In this document: in pieces, positions 35,001 through 41,481 of the stretch | How positions within the stretch are numbered: position 1 is the first letter of the stretch | Layout: every line of letters begins with the position of its first letter | Origin: a bacterium ADurb.Bin157 | Lineage (GTDB): Bacteria > Muiribacteriota > Ozemobacteria > Ozemobacterales > Ozemobacteraceae | DNA length: 64,000 bases | Reading direction: 5' to 3' | Assembly (NCBI GenBank): GCA_002070375.1 | Contig: MWDD01000010.1 | Span: forward strand, 1-64,000 | Notes under the pieces: generated by a model | What the model was told of the DNA's origin: nothing | What the model saw: only the letters and a program-made list of their open reading frames with translations | Databases searched by the model: none | Program-made: the position numbers and the translations under genes

Positions 35001-35118
35001 TGTCGGGCATTAGATCGACAGGCAGTTTATAAAAAGAAAGAATGCCAAATAATGTGACAATGCTCATAACCATTGTCACACCGATCGGGCGTCTTACTGA
35101 AGTTTTGGCTAGTTTCAT
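32053..35118 (-). CDS. RND efflux transporter, inner-membrane pump
   Basis: 1021 residues, AcrB/MexB/SwrC family, with twelve membrane segments in two six-segment halves and two large periplasmic loops. The proton-relay region in membrane segment 4 reads GGVALGIGMLVDNSIVV, with one Asp and a following Asn where AcrB has Asp-Asp; the single Asp form is common in SwrC-like pumps. Begins RRPIGVTMVMSIVTLFGIL and carries PVDLMPDMTYPTI, family landmarks. Substrate unknown. Coupled by four-base overlaps on both sides. Confidence 0.95.
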   Translation of the reverse strand: MKLAKTSVRRPIGVTMVMSIVTLFGILSFYKLPVDLMPDMTYPTITVSANYSDASPTEVETLITRPIEQAVSAISGVEEINSTSNEGSSRVRISFSWGTDLDAASNDLRDRIDRIIRRLPDDIERPSIRKFDAAATPILVLGASSDLDPVQMLELIEDQVKYRIERINGVASIDILGGNQREIQVQLNIDRLSALKIAPETIINRIKAENLNLPAGMIELGNYELRLRTPGEFENVNQIANMVVGETGGKLIRLRDVANVKDHWEKKRSVVRINQRPGVRIMVYKQSGSNTVSVAQDVKKEIEAINEDLPQLHLSAIIDSSKYIQRSIKNVSSSALLGGALAVLILLVFLANITSTIIIAIAIPVSIIATFALMYYFGFTLNIMSLGGVALGIGMLVDNSIVVLENIFRYREKGQSKIDASINGATEVAMPILASTLTTVGIFLPLMFIEGMSGIMFKQLAYIVSFSLLCSMAISLTIVPMMSSLFLNITASNRKNYFQRLSEKGISKILSIHAIALDFVLKHKTLTVFVLALILASSLTMIKVVDTEFMPQADEGEVRVTLEMEEGTRLSLVEKIMIEAEKIIYEKTPEAEVIFTNVGGGRSSNVAIGNIRIPLISASRRTRSSAQIATDLRKHLSALPGTVVRTREGRGMFMMGSGGGSEKLQLQIRGHDIETADSLGKAIERMLYTVNGITDVQLSRDKGVPERVIVINREKAADQKLTISKISAFLETMMSGTSAGNLREDGNEYRILVKASDAEYMSLDHLLNLQVTNNIGKQVMLRNIAHIESKLGPTLIERRDQERILNVSANFENRGMGEIIKEVQEKLHSIPMPARFSVIFAGDYEEQQEAYAELAISFALALLLVYMIMAIQYEAFSDPIIVMTTVPMSVISVLPILYFTNTSFNVQSFIGCIMLGGIVVNNSILLVDHINDLLKAGMDKLSAVKEAARDRCRPILMTALTTILGLVPLAIGIGEGGEVQAPMAKVVIAGLSFATLVSLLIIPLLYIEFTKAFSRSKGESK

Positions 35119-36308
35119 CGCTCTGAGCTCTTTCTTGTTGTCTGCAGCGCAGATTCATTCGAAATTATAATTTTCATTCCGTCTTCTAATAAGTGCTGGC
35201 CTAAGGTTACGACTTCACCCTCTATTAGGGGTGAAATAATCTCGATTTCATTTGCCGACGAGAATCCAAACACTATTGGCATAAACTTGGCTTTTTCTTC
35301 TTTTCTGTCAGCTATAAAAAAACCTTCTTGATTGTTTCTTCTGGAAACAGCATTAAGAGGAGCTATTATAATGTTTTCATGTGCTTCGTAGACAATTTCA
35401 ACCTGAACAAACATTCCCGGTTTTAGTCGATGTGATGTGTTCGGGAGTTTCAGTTCAATGCGCCCTTGTCTCGAAGTTTCATCAATCAAGGGAGCTATGC
35501 GTGAAACCGTTGCTGTAAAGGTTTCATTGGGCATTGCGCTTGGTTTTACAGTTGCTTTCATTCCCGGTTTAATTTTGAAATAATCCCGTTCAACAACATT
35601 CAGAGCTACGGTGAGGTCATCGATGTCTATTACAGAAACAATTGGGGTATTTGCTGTTATCATAACACCTTCATTTAGAAATTTTTCTGCAATAAATCTT
35701 TCTTTTGCTCCTCCTGACCAAGAAACGTCGATGTTAGCGTATGCAAGTTTTAATTTAGCTGTTTCAAGTGTCGATTCAGCCTGACTAACCAAAGATTTAT
35801 TTACTAAATGCTTGGCTTGCCTGGACTTATGGGCGGCTTGCGTGCTTTCAACTTCGACTTCAGACGCAACCTTTTGGTTATGCATCGTTTTTATGCGCTC
35901 AAGTTCTTTAATAGAAATTTCTAATAGTTCTTTGCTTTCATTGAAGTTCGCCTTAGCTATTTCAAGTGCAGATTCTGCTTGTTTTACACCTAAAATTAGT
36001 TCCTCATCGTCTAATCTTGCAATAATTCCGCCATTGTAAATTTTATCTCCTATATCAACATATAGTTTTTTTATTCTTCCGCCTATTTTGGGGGATACGG
36101 TAAATTTAGAGTCAGCTTCTATGCTTCCGCTAAATATGCCAACATCATATATGTTTCCTGTTTTTAAGGGAGAGGTTTCAACGGCGACAGATATTTCTTT
36201 TGCTCCTCCTTTTTTTGTTTGTGCTTTCGAGTCATTTTTAAATAGTCTGTCAGTGATAAACCAAGCGATGATTGCGCCGGCTATAAATATTGCTACTAAT
36301 TTTTTCAT
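35115..36308 (-). CDS. Membrane-fusion (periplasmic adaptor) protein of the RND pump
   Basis: About 397 residues. N-terminal membrane anchor (LVAIFIAGAIIAWFITDRLF), lipoyl/barrel-sandwich halves (IGGRIKKLYVDIGDKI and AEKFLNEGVMITANTPIVSV), an alpha-hairpin between them, and beta-barrel domain (VSRIAPLIDETSRQGRIEL). It bridges the RND pump to TolC. ATG 36308 is chosen by homology; an in-frame TTG at 36317 sits closer to the AAAGAG ribosome site and could be used. A TATGAT preceded by TTGTTT at 18 bases, partly within the upstream terminator, may be its promoter. Confidence 0.92.
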   Translation of the reverse strand: MKKLVAIFIAGAIIAWFITDRLFKNDSKAQTKKGGAKEISVAVETSPLKTGNIYDVGIFSGSIEADSKFTVSPKIGGRIKKLYVDIGDKIYNGGIIARLDDEELILGVKQAESALEIAKANFNESKELLEISIKELERIKTMHNQKVASEVEVESTQAAHKSRQAKHLVNKSLVSQAESTLETAKLKLAYANIDVSWSGGAKERFIAEKFLNEGVMITANTPIVSVIDIDDLTVALNVVERDYFKIKPGMKATVKPSAMPNETFTATVSRIAPLIDETSRQGRIELKLPNTSHRLKPGMFVQVEIVYEAHENIIIAPLNAVSRRNNQEGFFIADRKEEKAKFMPIVFGFSSANEIEIISPLIEGEVVTLGQHLLEDGMKIIISNESALQTTRKSSER

Positions 36309-36366
36309 GTTTAACAAAAATTCTCTTTCTTTTTAGCTTAGGCGACATCATAACAAATTTAAATAC

Positions 36367-36400
36367 AAAAAAACAAGAACCATATTGGTTCTTGTTTTTT
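36367..36400 (-). terminator. Terminator of the SLH porin gene
   Basis: AACAAGAACC pairs with GGTTCTTGTT around a five-base loop, with T runs on both strands, so it could work both ways. It ends the porin transcript 29 bases after its stop. Confidence 0.88.
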
Positions 36401-36428
36401 ATGCTTTATAAATAATCTGTTTAAGCTA

Positions 36429-38105
36429 TTAGAATCTGCTGTAAACTTCAGCCCACAGAATTCCGTAATCAGCAAGACCTGTGCCGGCAGCATTGTTAAC
36501 GCCTGTTTTAACACCGGTGGTGTATTTGCCGTCGAACTCAAAGTCTGTGTAACCAACTCTGACTCTTGTGTTTTCGGTAAGTCTGTATCTGTATTCTAAG
36601 GTCATTACGTTGGCTGCCGCATCTTTAACTGCGGGGTCACCGGCTGCTGTTGCAAATGCGGTGAAGTTGTCATTGTTTGAAGAATCTTTTGATTTGTCGA
36701 GCATATCATAAGCAATTCTTGCATAATGTTTGTCGTTGCAGGGTCTGTATTCAACTTGAACTTTTATGTCAGACATATTGGTGAAGCCGTTGTTAAAGAA
36801 GTTATTGCCGCGGGCAATGTCTTCATAAGGAGTTTCGATTCCGTCTGAATATCTGAGGTTGTTATTGAGTGAAATAGCACTGTAGGCTTCTTCATCTGCT
36901 TCAAGGTAAGCAACTTTGGCGGCCCATTCTTTTTTGCCGTCCCATTTGATGGCAGCATAGTTGGTCCAGCCTTTGTATTCTTTGGTAGAGGTCAACACTT
37001 TGTCTGTTTGGTTATATGCAAAACCAAGATCGTATGAATAATGACCGCTGTCGCCGAGAGCTCCGGAAGCCCCGAATTCTAATACGTTTGCTGCACCGTC
37101 GGTGTAAGCTAAGCCATCGATTGCGCTAACGCCGTCGCCATAGCTTTGTGTGTAATAGCCAACATAAATGTCGTTGTCGCGATATTTGGTGTCAAGGTTG
37201 AGGTTCCAGATTTGTCTGAAATCAACACCGTTGATTCTGTTGTAAATAGAATTGAGGTTCATGTCGATTTCGCCGGCTCTCTTTGTGTAGGTGATTGCGT
37301 CAACATAATCGCTCAGAACAAGAGCGTGACCATGAGTTCTGAAGTCGCGGCCGAATGTGAAGTCTCCGCCAAACGAGAACATATCTTTGATGCTCAAGTA
37401 GGCTAAGTCAATCTGGTTGTCAGCTGCAGTAGCACCACCAAGGTTTTTGCCGAAATAATAGTTAGCGAGGGGAGCGTTTTTTGCATTGCTGCCGTCATCC
37501 AAAATGATCCATCTGGCAACTGCAGTAACATTTTCGTCTACGTTAGCTTTGAACATAAGGCGGAACTGAGTTTCTGCATAGCTGTTATTGGGGTCAGCGT
37601 CATTCTTTTCGCGGGCATTGGTCTGTCTTACTAAAAAGTCGCCGGAAATTTTGATCTTTTCGGTGCCGCCGTTTTCAACACAAGCTCTCATTTTGCTTAC
37701 GTCAGTTTTAACTGTGGCAAGATCGGCTTTTACCATTTCCATGTCGTCTTCGAGAGCGGTAACTTTAACGCCCAAAAGAGCAAGTTCGTCTGCGAATTCA
37801 ACAGTTAGCTTTTCCAGAGTTTGGAGATCTTCTCGGGTGATCGAACCGAAATCCATGCCGTTGTCGGCCATTTGTTCGATGTTTGCCAGCATTTTAGCAG
37901 TGATCATAGCCAAAGCATAGCGACTTACATTATTATTGCCCTGGTAGGTGCCATCGGGGTAACCGGTCAAGATACCCTTATTTGCTAATTTGGTTATAGC
38001 TTCGTTAGCCCAATGTGATGTGGGAACATCGGAAAAAGGATTTGCACTTGCCATTGACGATACTAACATCAATAGCGCAACAAGAAGCATAGAAAAACGT
38101 TTCAT
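36429..38105 (-). CDS. SLH-domain outer-membrane porin (OmpM/SlpA-like)
   Basis: 558 residues. Signal peptide 1-21 (LLVALLMLVSSMASA), one SLH domain (NPFSDVPTSHWANEAITKLA through YPDGTYQGNNNVSRYALAM, about 22-75), a coiled coil (about 95-140, ALEDDMEMVKADLATVKTDV), then a porin-type beta barrel with many aromatic-ended strands and a C-terminal Phe (WAEVYSRF). This architecture tethers the outer membrane to the cell wall in Negativicutes, Deinococcus and Cyanobacteria. Its strong promoter lies within the 71-bp sequence duplicated by the insertion element, so expression is probably retained. Confidence 0.92.
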   Translation of the reverse strand: MKRFSMLLVALLMLVSSMASANPFSDVPTSHWANEAITKLANKGILTGYPDGTYQGNNNVSRYALAMITAKMLANIEQMADNGMDFGSITREDLQTLEKLTVEFADELALLGVKVTALEDDMEMVKADLATVKTDVSKMRACVENGGTEKIKISGDFLVRQTNAREKNDADPNNSYAETQFRLMFKANVDENVTAVARWIILDDGSNAKNAPLANYYFGKNLGGATAADNQIDLAYLSIKDMFSFGGDFTFGRDFRTHGHALVLSDYVDAITYTKRAGEIDMNLNSIYNRINGVDFRQIWNLNLDTKYRDNDIYVGYYTQSYGDGVSAIDGLAYTDGAANVLEFGASGALGDSGHYSYDLGFAYNQTDKVLTSTKEYKGWTNYAAIKWDGKKEWAAKVAYLEADEEAYSAISLNNNLRYSDGIETPYEDIARGNNFFNNGFTNMSDIKVQVEYRPCNDKHYARIAYDMLDKSKDSSNNDNFTAFATAAGDPAVKDAAANVMTLEYRYRLTENTRVRVGYTDFEFDGKYTTGVKTGVNNAAGTGLADYGILWAEVYSRF

Positions 38106-38125
38106 ACTATTCCCCTATTTTTATA

Positions 38126-38196
38126 ATATTGGATAAAAAATCCTAGATACTTCGACATAATAATAGTAACTATAGTAAATGTCAATAATATTTTTT
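38126..38196. repeat. Left 71-bp direct repeat flanking the IS (long target duplication)
   Basis: Identical base for base to 40144-40214; the flanking bases differ on both sides, so the repeat is exactly 71 bp. It carries the porin promoter. IS1634-type elements are known for such long and variable target duplications. Confidence 0.95.
38157..38185 (-). promoter_or_regulatory. Promoter of the SLH porin gene
   Basis: Minus strand: TTGACA (38180-38185), 17-base spacer, TATTAT (38157-38162). Only one mismatch from a perfect sigma-70 consensus at the -35/-10 boxes combined apart from the T in -10, consistent with an abundant porin. Lies wholly inside the left direct repeat. Confidence 0.85.
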
Positions 38197-38234
38197 CGGG
38201 AGTTTGACACTTTGATTTGAATTTTTCTATTTAA

Positions 38235-38259
38235 AGTCGCTTTAGCGGCTATTTTTTTT
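38235..38259 (+). terminator. Terminator inside the left end of the IS
   Basis: AGTCGC pairs with GCGGCT (one G-T) around TTTA, followed by eight T. It would stop transcripts entering from outside before they reach the transposase gene. Confidence 0.6.
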
Positions 38260-38280
38260 GTCAAATTTTTAAGATTTATA

Positions 38281-38309
38281 TTGCGTGATGTAGCGCGATG
38301 TGTTATAAT
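38281..38309 (+). promoter_or_regulatory. Transposase promoter
   Basis: TTGCGT (38281-38286), 17-base spacer, TATAAT (38304-38309), then TAGGAG seven bases before the ATG at 38331. Confidence 0.7.
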
Positions 38310-38330
38310 TAGATAGTTAGGAGTCGTCTA

Positions 38331-40040
38331 ATGAGATTAAAAGTTGTTAAGTCAAAAAATGCTGCCTCGTTTTATGTTCAGAAAACTGTTTACGTTGATG
38401 GTAAACAGAAAACAGTTATGGTTGAAAAGCTCGGAACTTATGCTTCTCTTTTGGAAAAACTCAACGGTAAAGACCCATACGAATGGGCAAAAGAGTATGT
38501 AGAAGTGCTTAACAAAAAAGAGCGGGAGGAAAAACCGATTGATATCCAATTAACCCTTTCCTCAGGCAAGAAAATAAATTATGGTCAGGAGCGTCTTTTC
38601 AATGGTGGGTTTCTGTTTCTAAATCAGATTTACAAACAACTTGGCTTGAACAAATTATGCAAAAGTATCAGCAAGAATTATAAATTCAAATACGATCTTG
38701 ATAATATATTATCAAGACTAATTTTCAGCAGAATTATATATCCGGATTCAAAACTAGCAACTTACGAACTCTCTAAGAAGTTTATAGAAAAACCCAACTT
38801 CGAATTACAGCATATCTACAGAGCACTTAATGTTCTTGAAAAAGCATCTGATTTAATTCAGGCAACCGTGTATGAAAATAGTCTCAAAATAACAAAAAGA
38901 GATACAAAAGTTCTGTTTTATGACTGTACAAATTATTATTTTGAAATTGAACGCGAGGATGGGCTGAAGCAATATGGACATTCAAAAGAACACAGACCGA
39001 ATCCAATAGTTCAAATGGGATTATTTATGGATGGTAACGGAATACCTCTGGCATTCTGTATAAACCCAGGTAATACCAATGAACAGATAACAATGAGACC
39101 TCTTGAAAAGAAAATTATTGATGACTTCGGTCTGTCAAAATTCATTGTATGCACGGATGCCGGGTTAGCTTCTGAAGATAATCGCAGGTTTAACACAAAA
39201 GGCGCAAGAGCTTTTATTACAACCCAATCAATCAAAAAGTTAAAGGGATTCTTACAGGAGTGGTGTCTTGAAGCAGACGGCTGGCACCTTTCAGGGAGCA
39301 ATAACACATACAATATTTCTGAAATAGACGAGGACAAATTCAAAGAATCAACATTTTATAAAGAACGCTGGATTAATGAAAATGGCTTAGAACAAAGACT
39401 TATAGTTACTTACTCATTAAAATATCGTAATTATACGCAAACCCTGAGAGAGCGTCATATTAACAGAGCAGAAAAACTAATAAACACAAACGGCTGTAGT
39501 CTAAAAAAAGCCAACGCAAACGACTGCAAGAGATTTATCAAACAAACTAGTTGCACTCCAAACGGCGAAATAGCAGAAAAAACAATATTTTCCATCAACA
39601 AAGATATAATAGATAACGAATCCAAATACGATGGCTTTTATGCCGTATGTACAAATATAAGTGATGAAACTCACGAAATAATCAGCATTAATAAAAAAAG
39701 ATGGGAAATCGAAGAATGCTTTAGAATTATGAAGACCGAATTCAAGGCTAGGCCAGTGTTTTTATCTAATGATCAGAGAATAAAAGCTCACTTTCTTACC
39801 TGTTATCTTGCTCTACTGATATTCAGATTATTAGAAAAGAAATTGGGCAACAACTTCAGTTGCGAACAAATAATAGATACTCTCCGTGAATACAATTTTC
39901 TTGAGATCAACAAAAAAGGCTATATACCAGCATTTAAAGGAACAGAACTGAATAATAGATTACATGAAACTTTCGGCTTCTACAACGATTCTGAAATCAT
40001 CACATATGATCAAATGAATAAAGTTATAAAAAAATTATAA
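38331..40040 (+). CDS. IS1634-family DDE transposase
   Basis: 569 residues. The RNase H-like catalytic core shows D198 (VLFYDCTNYYFE), D276 (FIVCTDAGLAS) and E461 in KKRWEIEECFRIMK, the Y/R-E-K region of IS4-superfamily enzymes. The N-terminus (KNAASFYVQKTVYVDGKQKT and VEKLGTYASL) is typical of the IS1634 group. Full length, with no stop or frameshift, so likely active. It cuts and inserts the element and, in this family, leaves long direct repeats. Confidence 0.95.
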   Translation: MRLKVVKSKNAASFYVQKTVYVDGKQKTVMVEKLGTYASLLEKLNGKDPYEWAKEYVEVLNKKEREEKPIDIQLTLSSGKKINYGQERLFNGGFLFLNQIYKQLGLNKLCKSISKNYKFKYDLDNILSRLIFSRIIYPDSKLATYELSKKFIEKPNFELQHIYRALNVLEKASDLIQATVYENSLKITKRDTKVLFYDCTNYYFEIEREDGLKQYGHSKEHRPNPIVQMGLFMDGNGIPLAFCINPGNTNEQITMRPLEKKIIDDFGLSKFIVCTDAGLASEDNRRFNTKGARAFITTQSIKKLKGFLQEWCLEADGWHLSGSNNTYNISEIDEDKFKESTFYKERWINENGLEQRLIVTYSLKYRNYTQTLRERHINRAEKLINTNGCSLKKANANDCKRFIKQTSCTPNGEIAEKTIFSINKDIIDNESKYDGFYAVCTNISDETHEIISINKKRWEIEECFRIMKTEFKARPVFLSNDQRIKAHFLTCYLALLIFRLLEKKLGNNFSCEQIIDTLREYNFLEINKKGYIPAFKGTELNNRLHETFGFYNDSEIITYDQMNKVIKKL

Positions 40041-40072
40041 TAACGAAAAAATCACGCAAAACCCTTAAATTT

Positions 40073-40120
40073 TAAAAACGACGCAAACAATCTAATGATG
40101 ATGACTTGCGTCGTTTTTTT
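40073..40120. terminator. Bidirectional terminator at the right end of the IS
   Basis: ACGACGCAA (40078-40086) pairs with TTGCGTCGT (40106-40114). T runs follow the stem on both strands (TTTTTT on plus to 40120; TTTTT on minus at 40073-40077). It ends the transposase transcript and could also stop transcripts entering from the right. Confidence 0.8.
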
Positions 40121-40143
40121 AGTCACAAAGTGTCAAACTCGGG

Positions 40144-40214
40144 ATATTGGATAAAAAATCCTAGATACTTCGACATAATAATAGTAACTATAGTAAATGT
40201 CAATAATATTTTTT
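40144..40214. repeat. Right 71-bp direct repeat flanking the IS
   Basis: Identical copy of 38126-38196. It contains a second copy of the porin promoter, now pointing into the IS instead of the porin gene. Confidence 0.95.
40175..40203 (-). promoter_or_regulatory. Orphan porin promoter copy reading into the IS
   Basis: Same TTGACA (40198-40203) and TATTAT (40175-40180), 17 bases apart. A transcript starting near 40168 would enter the IS antisense to the transposase and meet the bidirectional terminator within about 95 bases. Confidence 0.7.
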
Positions 40215-40235
40215 GTCTCCCATAGTGTACATCGA

Positions 40236-41183
40236 TCACCCGTTTACTTGCCCAATCAGAGCCCAAGAGCCGTCCTTTTCCTGAGCGATGGTGCCATTTT
40301 TGACAAGCTCGTTCAACAGTTTGTCAATTTGTACGCTTGAAGCGTTAAACACTCTCTCTAACTGCTCTTTGCTGCAAGGATGTCTTAATAAAAGTTTTAA
40401 AATATCGGATGAAAGTGCCGGACGATTCCAGGCACTTGCTTTTGCAGGAACAAAACTGTGCTCAAATGCTGTTGTTATCGGAATAGGAAGATTCAGTTTA
40501 TCTCTGAATTTATTGAGTTTGCCTTGGTCGGCAGTTTTGACTTCCTTTTCTAAGGGCATCCTGACCGCAGAATTAAGATAAATTGATTCTATATTTTTCA
40601 AAGAAGCTAAATAATTGCTCAGTCCTTCGATTTCTTGGTCTGTGTCATTAATTTCCGGACAAACGAATATCTCAATTTCAATTGCACCTGAGTATGTTTC
40701 GGTAAATATTCTCAGACCTTCTAAGTTAGCCAAAACCTCAACACTGCTGACCGGACGATGTATTTTTTCATACGTGCTTTGGTTTACGGTACAGAGAGTC
40801 GGCAGTACTCTGTCAGCAAGCATTAGTTCTTTTCTTACATCAGGTAAATGAAGCAGCGAGCCGTTTGTGATCACGCAAGTCGGGGCATTATTCATCTTTT
40901 TGATTTCTGCCAGTATATACCCAAGTCCCGAATGGAGCGTGGGTTCACCCGTTCCCGATAAAGTAATCCAGTCCGGTTGCTCCACTTCTCGCAATACAGA
41001 TCTCAGTTCCTCCAAGACATCATCGGCTTTGCAAAATTCGTTTCGGTGATTTGTGTGAGTGGTAGTTCTGGAAAGTTGGCAATAGATGCAGTCAAAAGAA
41101 CAGGTTTTTGTAGGGGTTAGGTCTACTCCAAGTGAAGTGCCCAGCCGTCTTGACGGCACAGGGCCAAATATATGTGTGTACAT
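40236..41183 (-). CDS. Radical SAM protein
   Basis: 315 residues. The [4Fe-4S]/SAM motif CSFDCIYC has C28, C32 and C35 in the radical SAM spacing CxxxCxxC. The opening FGPVPSRRLGTSLGVDLTP is shared with a group often annotated as radical SAM proteins of unknown function related to wyosine or molybdopterin enzymes. GEPTLHSGL gives the SAM-binding GE motif. The C-terminal 80 residues look like a winged helix (LLRHPCSKEQLERVFN, SVQIDKLLNELVKNGTIAQE). Substrate unknown. Last gene of the glmU-prs operon; follows the small membrane protein by one base. Confidence 0.88.
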   Translation of the reverse strand: MYTHIFGPVPSRRLGTSLGVDLTPTKTCSFDCIYCQLSRTTTHTNHRNEFCKADDVLEELRSVLREVEQPDWITLSGTGEPTLHSGLGYILAEIKKMNNAPTCVITNGSLLHLPDVRKELMLADRVLPTLCTVNQSTYEKIHRPVSSVEVLANLEGLRIFTETYSGAIEIEIFVCPEINDTDQEIEGLSNYLASLKNIESIYLNSAVRMPLEKEVKTADQGKLNKFRDKLNLPIPITTAFEHSFVPAKASAWNRPALSSDILKLLLRHPCSKEQLERVFNASSVQIDKLLNELVKNGTIAQEKDGSWALIGQVNG

Positions 41184-41184
41184 G

Positions 41185-41451
41185 TTATTCGCCTGAGAAT
41201 TTCTTGAAATTTCCGAAATAATAAACGCCCACAGCTAAAAACACAACCACAAAGGGTATAACTGCAAAATATAAAGACTTGAAAGACCTGCGTTGCTCTT
41301 GTGGACGTGCAATTTTATTCTTTGATTCTTCCATTAAGGCAATAGTTTTTTCTATTTTTTGCCGAGTGCGCTTATGCTGAATCTCTTTCGCTGATTTTTT
41401 CAGCTCCTCAATGGCATTCTCTAGGTTTTCTAATGGTATATCTACGGTCAT
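41185..41451 (-). CDS. Small coiled-coil membrane protein
   Basis: 88 residues from ATG 41451, preferred over an ATG at 41472 because AAGGAG lies seven bases before it. A charged helix (about 5-50, LENAIEELKKSAKEIQHKRT) precedes one membrane segment (LYFAVIPFVVVFLAVGVYYFG). Cytoplasmic N-terminus likely. No family recognised. Lies between the TPR lipoprotein and radical SAM genes in an operon. Confidence 0.7.
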   Translation of the reverse strand: MTVDIPLENLENAIEELKKSAKEIQHKRTRQKIEKTIALMEESKNKIARPQEQRRSFKSLYFAVIPFVVVFLAVGVYYFGNFKKFSGE

Positions 41452-41481
41452 ACTGTTCTCCTTTGCGCTCATTCATTGCGT

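Larger units (their letters stand above)
38197..40143 (+). mobile_element. IS1634-family insertion sequence, intact
   Basis: 1947 bp between the 71-bp direct repeats. Terminal inverted repeats: 15 bp perfect (GAGTTTGACACTTTG at 38200-38214 against its complement at 40126-40140), 18 bp with two mismatches if the outer three bases count. One full-length transposase with its own promoter. A hairpin terminator lies just inside each end. Identical repeats and an intact frame suggest a recent insertion. Confidence 0.93.
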
